DNA of 64,000 nucleotides, from NCBI RefSeq assembly GCF_026212465.1, contig NC_080058.1, positions 14,892,975 to 14,956,974 of the forward strand, given 5' to 3'. The first letter of the stretch is position 1. Every line of letters starts with the position of its first letter. Source of the stretch: Amaranthus tricolor (Eukaryota > Streptophyta > Magnoliopsida > Caryophyllales > Amaranthaceae). Below the pieces are notes generated by a model. That model was not told the origin of the DNA. It worked only from the letters and a program-made list of their open reading frames with translations, and made no database searches. Positions 43,701 through 55,178 of the stretch are shown in pieces. The translations under genes and the position numbers were made by a program.

Positions 43701-45023
43701 GTGGCTTGCAAAGATAGTGTTCATGGCTTCTATGTTCAACTAAAGGGATTCTTATTCAAAGGATCAAACTTTGTATTTCTAAAAGTCCAATTCGTGAGTT
43801 ACTTATTAAAGAAGCTCATGAAGGAGGTATGGTTGGTTAGATGGGAATTCAAAAGACTTGGGAGATACTTTAAGCTCAATTTCATTGGCCACAAATGTTA
43901 GCTCAAGTCTGCAAGGTTTAGAGGTGTTGTTCAATTTGTCAGCAAGAAAAAATGGCATTTCACAAAGGTTGTCCAAACCTCTTCCAGTTCCTGAACGTGC
44001 ATGGGAAGATTTGCGTATGGATTTCATTATGGCACTATCTAGAACACCTAAAGGTAATGAATTAATCATGGTTGTTGCTGATAGATTCTCTAAAATGGCA
44101 CACTTTATTTCTTGCAAAAAGATAGATGATGCTTTCAATATTGCACAACTATTTTTTGATGAAATTGTTTGAATTCATGGGTTGCTCAATCCATAGTGTT
44201 GGACAGAGATTCTAAGTTCTTGAGTCATTTTTGGAAGTGTTTGTGGCATTTGGTTGGAACTAAATTGATGCTCTCTATTTCCCACCACCCTCAAACCGAT
44301 GGTCAAACTGAAGTACTGAATAGGATTCTTGGTGCTTTGTTAAGGTCTTTAGTAAGTAAAGGGAGAAAAAATTGGGATATGAAACTTGTACGCACTGAAT
44401 TTGCCTACAATATAACACCTAATCGAACTACTAAGTACTCCCCATTTAAGGTAGTTTATGATGTCAATCCGTACATGCCTATTGATTTTATCACACTTCC
44501 TATGGATAAATTTGTTCATGGTAATGCAAAAAAAACGTTGAATTTATGCTTAATATTCATAAGGAAGTAAGAAAGTAGATTGAGAAGGCAAATGAAGTGT
44601 ACAAGAAGCAAGCAAATAAAAATGTGCATGGTACTAGAAAAATTAGAAGTTGGAGACTTGGTTTGGGTGCATTTGCACAAAGAAAGGTTTTCGGGCCAAA
44701 GAAAACATAAACTTATGCCTAGAGCTGAAGGTCCTTTTGAAGTTTTGGAGAGGATAAAAGTCAATGCATACAAAATTGATCTTTGTGATAAGCATGATGT
44801 TTTGGCAACTTTGAATACTGGTAACTTGGCTTCGTACTTGGAAGATGAAGAGTTGAGGAAAACTCCTTTTAAAGAGGAGAAAGATGATGAAAAATCAATT
44901 CAAGAACATTCTAAAGATTTATTCTTAGCTAAGTCCTTTGAAGATTCATCATCTAATTCTTATGGGTTATTTGGTCCTTTCCTTACAAGTCTTGTTTTGA
45001 TTTGTATCTCAAGGTCTTCGTAG
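43701..45023 (+). pseudogene. Gypsy integrase and C-terminal tail
   Basis: The core is seen in pieces: PLPVPERAWEDLRMDFI, RFSKMAHFI, a first Asp region near 44020, SIVLDRDSKFLSHFWK (44189-44237) and HHPQTDGQTEVLNR (44283-44325). Next are WDMKLVRTEFAYN and FKVVYD, then the C-terminal GDLVWVHLHKERF, KLMPRAEGPF and NTGNLASYLEDEE. The zinc-binding N-terminus is damaged and a stop lies at 44170. No clear chromodomain is visible after the tail. Confidence 0.83.
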
Positions 45024-46399
45024 GCAGTTCAAAGTACAACAAAATTTGTTCTTAAGGGTGCAAGAGAGCTACGGTTTTCATACAATAAAAAGGAATGTTT
45101 ATTTGAATTTCTTACCTAAAATAAGCCAGTAAAATCAACCATCAATTAGCTTTATATGGGAATGTTCATGAGGGTATTATTTTCTCATTTATTCAGAGGT
45201 TAACTATGGAAAGTATTTTATTTCATTCTTTAAAATTTTCTAAATTATTCCTTTATTATAGCTGAATTCTTTCGGGTCTTCATTCCCCTTCAATATGGAT
45301 GCTTTATGCTCATCTTTAATGGTGGAATTCAAGAAGACTATCAAAAGATTGGAATCATTCCATGAGCAACTAAGAGTTTTCGGATATCAAGCATCACAAG
45401 GGACGAAATATTATCTTTCAATGTTGAAATTTGAGGTGTTTAATTTATGTTTTTATTAGTATGGTTGTTTAGTATTCTTTCAATAAACAAGGATGTAATT
45501 TTTGTAGTAGAATTCGAAAGGGGTTTCATAGAATTCTGATTATAGTTAAGTGAAGGGTGTTTTTCTAGAATTTTCTTATGTTTTATAAGCCTTATTTTCG
45601 TGAATAAAATAATCAAAGCATTGTCTTATGCATTTGATCTTATATGTGTGTTTAAGTATTTTGAATGATTTTCCAATAGTGAGGTTAATTTCATAATGTT
45701 GAAGTAAGTAGTGAGTTTGTGAGAGTTCCAAACATACACAAATTTGCATTGTATGATTTATTCGAGTGAGTGTTCATCAAATTAAGAGTACACCATAGCA
45801 AGTTTAAGTGAGTGTTCTTTGCTTGCATATCCTTGAATCTTAACAATCTAGCGAATGTTCCTAATTTTTTCATTTATTTTCTAAAATATAAAACCAGAAA
45901 AACAATCCTTTGAAAGGTGTCTTAACCCGTTGAATAATTTGTTCTAGAACATCCTTTGAATCCTAGCTAAAAATCTTAAAACCCCTATTAAACCCAAAAC
46001 AGTTTGTTCCATTCGACATTATACCCACATAAATCCCTTAAAATCATTCCATTTTTATACTTAGACCTTCTAAGCCAAACACATTCATTTTCTTAACCTT
46101 GTTACATTTGGAAAGCCCCTTTTTCTTAATCTATTCCCTTTAGATTATACTTCACCACTCAACCTCACAATCACCATCGGGAATGCCTCAATTAAACTCC
46201 ATCTAAAGAAGTACTAGCCTGTTATAATGCCATCGAGTTAAGTACTTACCTCTGAAACAACTTCTCCCCTTATGATCCTAATAGAGTTTTCTATCCTAGT
46301 TCCCGTTGCTAACTCTAAACAACAAATAAGTAACCTACCCAAATAAGACTCAAAACACAAATTAAAACATAACCCTATTTGTAATGTTTCCCACAAGAG
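45024..46399. other. Non-coding sequence after the second gypsy pol
   Basis: No LTR ends were recognised. A short open frame at about 45290-45480 reads MVEFKKTIKRLESFHEQLR and looks like a coiled-coil piece of a gypsy-associated ORF. The segment 45680-45880 reads like the usual 3' non-coding region of plant gypsy elements. From 46040 to 46250 the sequence is C/A-rich with no ORF. Confidence 0.45.
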
Positions 46400-48230
46400 G
46401 CTTATAGTCTGCAATCCTCAAATTTTTTAGAGACTAGAGGAACGCTAGATGCCTAAAGGGGAGTGAACCTCTAGGCATATTGAGACAATCAAGAATATTC
46501 AAATGCATGGAAGAAGGCACCCCCGCAAAATAAAACCGCACATTTCTCATTATTAGGGCCTTGATAGACTTCAAATCCGGTTTATAGAAGATTAATACAT
46601 CATAAGAAAAAAGAAACTCAACCACCTTAGCCGTTGAACATTTAGGGTGGAAGCTAAACACAAGGCATGAATATCCACAGCCAGCTGCACATTTCCCACA
46701 AACCCCAACAGATGTTTGTATAAGATGGTAACCATATTAACAATACTTTCCGAGTCACATATCAATTATGGTCATAATTATGAATTTTCCTTTCTTTGAT
46801 CGAAGCGTCAAAGAACTTAGAGTTATGGTCGCCTAGCGTCAACCATTACGAGACTTTTGTTGAAGCCCACTTTCTTGAACATGTAACCACTTCTTGAGAT
46901 TAATAAGGGAATCATTGTCTCTATAATGAAGAGAAGAATTATTAGAATCAACTGTAAGTTGATATTGAATATCATCTAAAATATTCCTATAATGAATCAC
47001 ATTGTCGTCCACATTGCTAATGCCCACATTATAAAGCTTTTTAAGAATCCCTTTAAGTCTCTCAAGTTTGACCCGAACTTTTTATGACCTTTAGCATGGC
47101 ACTGAAGATCGCACAAAGCGTTAATCATGACCGACAAATTAGGATGATTCAACATCAAATTAAAAATTTTGAACGCTTTAACCTTGCCATCTTAGAATTA
47201 GCTACCTCGACCATTAAATGTGTGTGGTCAGAGATACTATGATTCAAGTACTGAACTATAACGTTGAGATATTTGTCAATCCATTGTTAACTACGGAACA
47301 TTTGATCAATCTGGGACTGAATTCTGTCCTTGCCAACACCATTGTTTCATGGCCAACAACTCTACCAGTAGACAGTCAGTTAGAATCCAAACAATAAACA
47401 AAATCGTGGATCTCAGCATGAGTAATAAGCTCGCCATTAACCCTATGCTCCACATCAAAAACAGCATCAAAATCCCCAAGGATTAACAAAGGATCACTCA
47501 TTAGATAGGCTAATGAAACTGATATCATCCCAGGGAGGAAGTCTTTCCTTAATATGATTCCTCCCGTACACCCTTGTAAAGTAGAACACTGGCTGATGAG
47601 CATTATCCACCACTTTGCAATGAATAAGGCGATCTTTAACAATATATCCACACTAAGAGAATAATCACAGCTAACCCAACTCCGTTCATTATTTAAATAC
47701 TGATAACTGTTAGCCCACTACCATCTATCACTAAACAATCTTCGTACTTTCTCACTATATTCTTGCTTACCCTAGTCATAATCAAACACACCAAATGGGC
47801 ATTAAGATTTTGAAGGATTTTGGCCACCTTCTTCCCTTTAGAAGGGTTATTAACCCTTTGACATTCCAACTTTAACACATTTATGAACAATCCATGGGGT
47901 TCACTAGGTCGTCCCCAACACCTTAATCTTCAACGAACATTTGAAACTTATTATTAAATGAAGTTGGTTTCAAAGGATACTCTATCTAGGCCCCTTTTTA
48001 TTCTTAAAAGCTTCCCAACCCACTTCTTCCTTCACATCCACGATAGCTTCACTATGCTTGATTGAAACCACCTGCGTTACATTAAGGACCCATTTTTTTA
48101 AGAATTCTTCCAAGGCTAGGCTTAGGAAGTTGTTTATCATCACTTTGGTGACCAATATATTACGCTTTTGACAATGAGGTTCATACCCAACATAACCGAA
48201 ACATTAAATGGATTGTCCTTATGGGCCCCT
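46400..48230 (-). mobile_element. L1-type LINE fragment: ORF1 end and endonuclease
   Basis: Reading on the minus strand from 48230: PHCQKRNILVTKV (ORF1 C-terminal region), VGWEAFKNKKGP, KFQMFVED, then the start of the apurinic endonuclease domain, VNNPSKGKKVAKILQNLNAHLVCL (about 47860-47785). DPLLILGDFDAVFDVEHRVNG (about 47440-47500) is the GDFN-type motif, and IHDFVYCLDS follows. Later text to about 46400 fits the linker before RT. Many stops are present. The reverse transcriptase and poly(A) tail are missing, so this is not a simple 5'-truncated copy. Confidence 0.75.
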
Positions 48231-48730
48231 AAGTTTATTGTTTTTTATTATTAATATTTTTAATTTTCAAAAAAAAAATTGAAAGATAGAGCTATTGTTG
48301 CAGAGAGGAAAGGATAAGGATGTGTTATTATTATTGCTTGTTCGTTTTAATGAGGGTTAAGAAAATGAAAAGAGGGATGTCCTATTATGCATCATCATCA
48401 CTCAATTATCAGTGTTATACCACCCCTTCAAAACCAAATGCAAAATTCCATCAAATATTTCACTGTCACCAACCTCCGTCTCCCCCACCGTCGCCACCAC
48501 TGCATCAACCATCACCCCTATTGAATTACAACTCCTCCACCATCACCATAATATAGCAAAATCACTATTACATTAATCATCACTTGTCGTCTTTGTACTT
48601 TGTCTCTCCTCTATGGCTTCCTCAATGTTTCAAGAATCCCTATTTGTAGAGACTATATTTATCTTCACTAAAACACAAAGAAGCTAGAAAGATTGTGTTA
48701 TTAATGGTGACTCAAACTAGCAAGCACCAT
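48231..48730. other. Spacer between LINE and Copia B
   Basis: AT-rich at first, then a patch rich in CCACC/CATCACC words (48470-48545) that gives a Pro-rich open frame with no family resemblance. No gene is supported. Confidence 0.5.
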
Positions 48731-49216
48731 TGAAGAAGATGAATATGGGTCAAAAAGGTAGTCCGCGGGGCGCGGAGGAGCTGTTGCCCAGGTCCGCTGG
48801 GCGCAGAGTGCGTTCTGTCTTCATTTCACGACTCGTGTAGTTGTACACGGCTTACGAAATGGCTATTTCTTTTCATGGGAGGTGTCTTTCGGGCCGGTTA
48901 CTTTGTGTTTATTATGTAACAACTTCCTTTTATTGGACATTAGTATATAAACTCCCATTTTAGGGTTAATACATGATTATTCACAAACTGAGAGAGATCA
49001 CAAGAGAGCCATTATAATTTGTGAGTGTGATTGTAATTCATCTTGTAAATTCTTTGCGATTATGGTGAAATTAGTTAATCTCAGTGTCGGTGGACGTAGC
49101 TATCACATTGATAGTGAATCACGTTAAATTTCTTGTGTTAATTTCTTATTGTTTGCATTGAATTTCTTATTGTTTCATTATTGTTCATCGATTATTGCTT
49201 CCGCTGTCGCGAAACA
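48731..49216 (+). repeat. Copia B 5' LTR (left edge approximate)
   Basis: The right edge is the CA of GCGAAACA at 49216, followed by ATTGGCATCAAGAGC, a changed initiator-Met primer-binding site. A TATATAAA box lies at 48944-48951. The left edge is placed at a TGAAGAAGATG near 48731, but no duplication can be checked. Confidence 0.65.
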
Positions 49217-49256
49217 ATTGGCATCAAGAGCTCAAGTTTAAGTCGTTGGAGAGTTT

Positions 49257-50190
49257 ATGAGTGAAACAATGGCTGGAGATTCTACAATAAGAATTGAGAA
49301 ATTTATCCGAAAAAATAGCTTCGGGCTATGGCAAATAAAGATGAAGATTTTATTGAAACAGCAGCAAATCTGGCGTCCGTTGGCTCCAAAGAGTACTATT
49401 GTGGGGTCGGAAGACGGATTAACTGACTGGGAATTACCAGTTTTGGAGGAAAAGGCTCATTCTACCATTTTTCTAAGTTTGGATGATCATATCATCACGG
49501 AGGTCGCTGATCAAGCTACAGCAGCGGAACTATGGATGAAATTGGTGTCAAATGACTAAGTCGCTAACCAACAAATTATTGCTGAAGCAGCGGTTGTTCA
49601 ACCTCCGAATGCAGTCAAGTACTCCGTTACGGGAACATCTTGAAAAACTTAACTCTATTTTACTGGATTTGCGTAATTTAGATGTTAAAATAGATGATAT
49701 GGATGCTGCGTTGATTTTACTTGTTTCTCTACCGTCTAGTTATGAGAATTTTATTGAGTCTTTTCTTGTTGGTAAAGACTCTCTAACCCTAGAAGAAGTG
49801 AAGGCAGTACTTCATACTGGGGAACTTCATCAGAACGCTATAGGTGATAACGGGGAGAGTGGCAGTGGGTTGTTTATTAAGTCCGGGAAATCTAAAAAGA
49901 GGAAGGGGCTTAACAAAGGAAACAATACTGGGTCGGGTGCTAGAAACGGCAATGAGGGATCTGGTAGGACTGTGGAGAAGACCTGCTGTAAGGAACCGGG
50001 TCACTTTAGGGCTAGTTGTCCGGTGAGGAAAGGCAAATCCCAAGCTACAGTAGTTAAGGAAAAACCGAAAGAAAACTATAATTCGGAGGAAGACTTGGCA
50101 TTAGTGAGTTCTGCTAAGTCTAGGGATCTTTCTGATAATTGGGTTCTAAATTCGGGGTGTTTGTTTCATATGAGTTCGCGTCGAGACTAG
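49257..50190 (+). pseudogene. Copia B gag and start of protease
   Basis: It starts at ATG 49257 (MSETMAGDSTIRIEKF). UBN2-type gag text follows: WQIKMKILLKQQQIW, then after a frameshift near 49555 LREHLEKLNSILLDLRNL, LLVSLPSSYENFIES and LTLEEVKAVLH. The zinc knuckle reads CCKEPGHFRASC, so the first CxxC pair is collapsed. The protease site near 50143 reads WVLNSGC, with Asn in place of the catalytic Asp. A TAG at 50188 ends the frame. It is not functional. Confidence 0.87.
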
Positions 50191-51052
50191 TTTGACATAT
50201 ATGAGTCTTGGAATGGGGGTATTGGGTCCATGAGATTAAGGACTAGTGATGGGCGAAAGTTGACATTGACTAGGGTGCGACATGTCCCTGCTTTGGGGAA
50301 GAATCTTATTTCATTAGGTACCTTGGATGATTTGGGGTACAATGGAGTGTTTTTGGATGGGGAGCTGTCCATTTATCGAGGTTCAGAGTTGGTACTTAAG
50401 GGTATCAAGAGGAACACCCTCTATGTCTTTGAGGGTGTCACACTGTCTAGTTCTGCGGTTTGCGCATCTGTGTCTCACCAGGAGATGACCAAGATTTGGC
50501 ACATGAGGCTTGGTCATATAGGGGAGAAGGGGATGCAGCTATTGTCTAAGAGGGGTCTACTATCCGAGATCAAGGTTGCTAACCTTGAATTTTGTGAGAA
50601 TGAAGGTTCAACAAGGGTGCTCAAATTACTGACGATGTACTCGATTAAATCCATTCAGATTGCTGGGGTCCATCAAGGGTTGAAGGTATGGGAGGTTTCC
50701 GTTATTTTGTGTCATTTGTAGATGAAAAGTCCCGATACACATGGCTTAGGTTGCTTAAGTCAAAGGATGAGGTCTTCATAGCTTTTAAGCAATGGAAAGC
50801 TTTGGTGGAGAATCGACAGGATAGGAAGATCAAGAAGCTACAAACAGACAATAGGCTAGAATTTTGCAAAGAAGAGTTTAATCAGTTCTGCGCAGATGAG
50901 GGTATTGGTCGGCATCATACCGTCAGGATGGCACCACAGCAGAACGGTGTTGCAGAGTGGGTTAATCAGACACTTCTTGAGAGAGTTCGATGCATGCTCT
51001 CTAATGCAAGGCTTGGGAGGACGTATTGGAGTGAAGCTGTGATGACAGCTTG

Positions 51053-52235
51053 TGTTGAAATACACAGAGATGGTCGAATGCAACAAGAGGGAGGGGTGAA
51101 TTGTTGTGTATCAAGCTTTACTACGTTTTTCTTCTAATTTGCGGAATTTTAACAAACAAAATAAAGCTTAAACTTAAAAAGCAAAAGATAAAAAGGAGAT
51201 AAAGATTTTATGTGGAAACCTTCTTGGCCTAATAAGAAGGAAAACCACGACCCACCGGGATTTCAAAATTCTCACTATGTTTTAGGCAATCAATTACAAA
51301 TACATAAAACAGTTTGCTTCACTTGAAGCTTCTCTACTCTAGGCCTAATTTTCTTTCTCTACTTTCTCCTTCTCTTTCTCTTCTTACGCTTCTCTTCTCT
51401 ATTCCCTTAGACTTCTCATAAGTCTAATTACAACAAACCACTCAATAACCCTTACAAGGCCAATTCTCAAGAGAATAAAAATTAAAATAATTACATAAGA
51501 AAAATATAATAAATTAACTGGCATCTAAAAACAGAAAATATTTTTCTTAAATGATCTCCCTTTAATGGACACTCTTGGATTCCACGGTTTGAGCAAAGTT
51601 CCTCTTATTTATAGTGGGAACAGCCAGCAGTTACCTTAGACACACCTCTCACTATCCTCCACGTTCTCAAAAGAAAAAGATAGTGGAATTGCCAAGAAAT
51701 AAATGTCCGGCTGTTATTTGCTCAAAGAGGAAAACGGTTTCCTCAAGCTAAAAATAGCATAGGAATTAAAAACACAAGATCCTAAATAATAGGAGATCTC
51801 ATCTAAAGAAAGAATAAGTCTTTAGGCTATTTTTAGATAATCTAAAAATAGTTTAGCCAATTAACTTACTAATTAATTTGAGCAACTACTTTAAGTTTTA
51901 ACCGTTTACATCAACTAAAAACAGAATAATAAAATAACTGCAATTTTCCAGTCGATGTTTTTCTCCAGACCTGCTACGTAGGAACAGCGTACTGTCTCCA
52001 GCTTCAACTTCTGTTAGATTGTTCATCTTGGGAACAGTAGACTGTACATCTACTTTCAACATTATAACAGTTATCTAACTTCTTGGATCTTTAAGACATG
52101 TATAACCTCCACGAATCAAGTCCTAGGCTTCATTAACGATTTCAACAAAATCGAATATATACCTACAAAACAATCTCTAAAATATGTTTGTTTACTTTAA
52201 AAGTGAAGTCATCATCAAAACCTTAAGAGCTAACA
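51053..52235 (-). repeat. Sirevirus 3' LTR
   Basis: It starts TGTTGAAATACAC and ends AAGAGCTAACA on the plus strand. It is nearly identical to 60259-61441 and related to 62592-63848 and 24254-25739. GGAACAG...CTGT inverted motifs occur at 51981-51996 and 52031-52046. Confidence 0.95.
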
Positions 52236-52250
52236 AGTTCCCCCTTTTTG
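52236..52250 (-). other. Polypurine tract of the sirevirus
   Basis: On the minus strand the bases next to the 3' LTR read CAAAAAGGGGGAACT, the plus-strand primer site for reverse transcription. A second similar run, AAAAGGGGGAAG on the minus strand, lies near 52687-52698. Multiple polypurine tracts have been described for sireviruses. Confidence 0.85.
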
Positions 52251-52979
52251 ATGATGACAAACTTTATAAACAAACTTAAGTATACTAGAGTAAAACAAAT
52301 TTCTTAGAGCATACTATAGATCAAAGCAACTCTAAATAACTTAGTAAATCAACTTGTTACAACATAATTTACCAAGCATACATAAACCAACTTACTCTAT
52401 AAAAACATAATATCAAATATGTTTTAAAAATTTCAAAAATAATTAAACTAAAACAAACTAAAATAAAATAGACTAAAACATAAATTATTAAGTATTTTCA
52501 AAAGAAACAAAGAAACAACTTTAAAACAATTAATCAAAACAATTAATCAAAATATCCATAAAACCTTAATATCAACACAGATGATCAGATTCTAAGCTAT
52601 CATAAACACAGCACATTAACTTCCATAAAAAGCAATATAAATCAATCAAGATATGTACTGTGTATTCACAGCTCCTCTTAAGTTTGTGCATAATCTTCCC
52701 CCTTTTGTCATCAATCAAAAAGAATATGGGGTTATCAAACCTCAGCACAAACCATATAGATTTGTCAGTGATGAAAGCAAGAAACAATAATGAAAGTAAG
52801 CACCATAAAAAGCAATCAAATCTGCATAATGTTAGTCATCACAGACCAGAAATAAAAACAAAAGAAAGAAATGTAGCAGTTGTTCAAATAAAAACTTATA
52901 CCCCAGATGGTACAAAGAAAAGTGAAATTGTTTGATTAATGTTACAGCCAACAAATCATTAAAAACATGGGAAGAGGAA

Positions 52980-54683
52980 TCAGGGAGCAGTCTCTTCTTC
53001 ATCTATGTATTCGGTCTGCACTTCAACAGTATCCAACTTTGCACCAAGACGGTTCTCCATCAGGGTAAGTTGATCAACGATTAAAGCAAGTGAGACTCGA
53101 ATTTTATCTTGAAAAGCAGTGAATTGAGACTGTAGGTCAAGGAGCTTGGAGAGAATGAAGTTTGAAGAAGCTGCAGGAATAGAATCAAGATTAGTACAAC
53201 CCGTACCTGGTGAAGACTGAGATTGTGGTGGTGTAAAGTGAATAGGTGATTGAGGTGGTGATGGATTGTGATGTGGTGGTGATGGAGTGTGATGTGGTGG
53301 TGATGTGGTTGGCTTGGGAGAGGGAGGTTTATTGGATGTAGACTCAGGCATGGTCTCAAATGTGGTATCATCAACCAATGTTGCCTTACGTTTCGAGGCT
53401 AACCTCCTACTCTTCCTCTGAATAGATTTAGCCTTTCTCCTCAATGCTATCACAGTCTCTTCATCACTTGAATCATTACAGAGATTGTGATAAGCATCTT
53501 CTCCTAAGAATCCCTCCTGTTTTACTTTCCCCTTACTAGCTTCTCCATCCTGTTCCCCTTTTTCTTCTGTTTCAATATTGTCAGTGGGAACAGGTCCTTG
53601 CTCCTTTTCCTCTTTTTCTTCCTGTTCTTCCTCCCTCAATTTTTCCACTTCTTTTTCAACCTCTTCCACTTCAGACCCAACTTCAATCACTTCTTCTAAA
53701 TCATGTATTAACATCCCTTCATCATTTAATTTTAAGTGCAAATTTTGTAAACACTTTGCACCTATCTTCATGTTGGGTCCCATTGGGAACTCCAACCCTT
53801 CCAAAGGGACATCAAATTTTCTGAAAATCCAGGTCAACAACCCTCCATAACCAACAAAATTTTTCTTCTCAATACAATCAGACAAATGAGATATCATCAA
53901 AGATGGAAAATTTATCTTTATGTGATTAGCCATGCTGTAAATCAATGTAGCATCACGTAAACTTACTTCACTCCTTTTGGAGTTTCTTGGCAAAATAAAT
54001 CTACGTGCAATATTGTACAGTAATTTATGCAGAGGATTCAAAATGTTATGGCTTATTTTCCCTTTTCTTTGCTCAATCCCTAAAAATTTTAAAATCGTTT
54101 TTTCATTTATCCCAGAAAATACTATTTTTGAACCAACGTAGTAAGTATCAAACCCAACATTAGGAACATTAAACCATTCCCCCAGCAATGCACTATTAAA
54201 TTCTATTTTGATGTTCTAGACAGTACTAGAGCACATCCCACAATCATTTGAGAAATTTGAAATAAATTCTCGCATTAGATTTGGAAAAATGGAATTGCAA
54301 CTAAAATTCGACATCAAAACTTCCCATTCTTGATGTTGCAAAATGTCATGCAGTTGAGGAAAATGGGTAGAGTCATACCAGTATTTGTCGAGTCCGAAAC
54401 CAACAGACATTTCCTTTGAGATTTCTTCAGCACTATTAGGGTCACTATGCTTCGAACGTTTGACTACATTGGAAGATGAACCACCTTTTGGTGATGAAAT
54501 CTTGCGTTTGGTACTGGTAGGTTCAGTAGTGTGTTTGGGTGATTCTTTTGTGGTTTCTGTGGTTGTGGGTGGTGCAGCATCCAGTAATGGTGGAGGATGA
54601 ACCACTCTTAGAGGTTGTGGCTGGGTATGTGTTCGGGATTTAGGGGTTTTCTTGCCTGATTTTGAAGATCTTGGGGTTTTCAT
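52980..54683 (-). pseudogene. Sirevirus third ORF (env-like position)
   Basis: The frame runs 568 codons from ATG 54683 to a stop at 52980, with one in-frame TAG at 54216. The N-terminus is K/P/T/S-rich (MKTPRSSKSGKKTPK). The middle matches a domain often annotated in plants as putative plant transposon protein: FPNLMREFISNFS, YYVGSKIVFSGINEKTILKFLG, PRNSKRSEVSLRDATLIYSM and GYGGLLTWIFRKFDVPL. An acidic E-rich stretch, an RRKAKSIQRKSRRLASKRK basic patch, a P/H/S-rich segment and a final amphipathic helix follow. I see no signal peptide or membrane segment, so the env-like label rests on position only. The basic patches would suit nuclear or nucleic-acid contact, which is inference. Confidence 0.82.
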
Positions 54684-55178
54684 TTTAAACTTTTGAAAAG
54701 GTTGAGAGAAAAGAAAGAGAACGGTTTCTTGAAGAAGAATTGAGAAAGCGTGAGTAGTGTGATGTAAGAGAAGGGTTTAATAAAGGGTTGAAATGACGGT
54801 TCTACCTTAAGTCCCATCTCATCAATGCCATCATCATTACTTGTGATTTGGAAGGATTATTTGAAGAAATGAAAACCGTTTCCCATATTTTTTATTGATT
54901 TATGCTGACTACAAAAAATGAAGAACAAAATTATGAAATATTAAATTATGAAAAGAATGAATTATGATATTATAAAATATTATATGAAGAGAATAACGAA
55001 CATACTACTTTGGTCTGATCAACTTAACAACATACAAACGAGAAGACATTCATAGTACAAACTTTATTAAGTGTTTACCTGATCCATTCAATAATTGATT
55101 TTCAATCAAGATATTGAGGTTGATTCCTGACCTTTTTCATTCTCATGATGCTTCATTGGGAATTTTATGCAATCAAAT
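54684..55178. other. Sirevirus spacer between pol and the third ORF
   Basis: About 500 bp separates RNase H from the third ORF. No ORF is seen. How the third ORF is expressed is not evident; a subgenomic or spliced RNA is possible. Confidence 0.5.

Larger units (their letters stand above)
41640..45023 (+). mobile_element. Second Ty3/gypsy internal region, LTRs not found
   Basis: Protease, reverse transcriptase, RNase H and integrase follow in Ty3 order on the plus strand, all with stops. No LTR, primer-binding site or target duplication could be identified on either side. It is therefore an internal remnant. Confidence 0.8.

Noticed and set aside
41640..45023. Endogenous pararetrovirus
   Set aside because: Integrase with DRDSKF and HHPQTDGQTE motifs is present and no movement or coat protein region is seen, which fits a Ty3 retrotransposon.
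53081..53374. His/Pro-rich minus-strand frame
   Set aside because: Alternative frame of the P/H/S-rich part of the sirevirus third ORF; composition comes from the repeat-like DNA.
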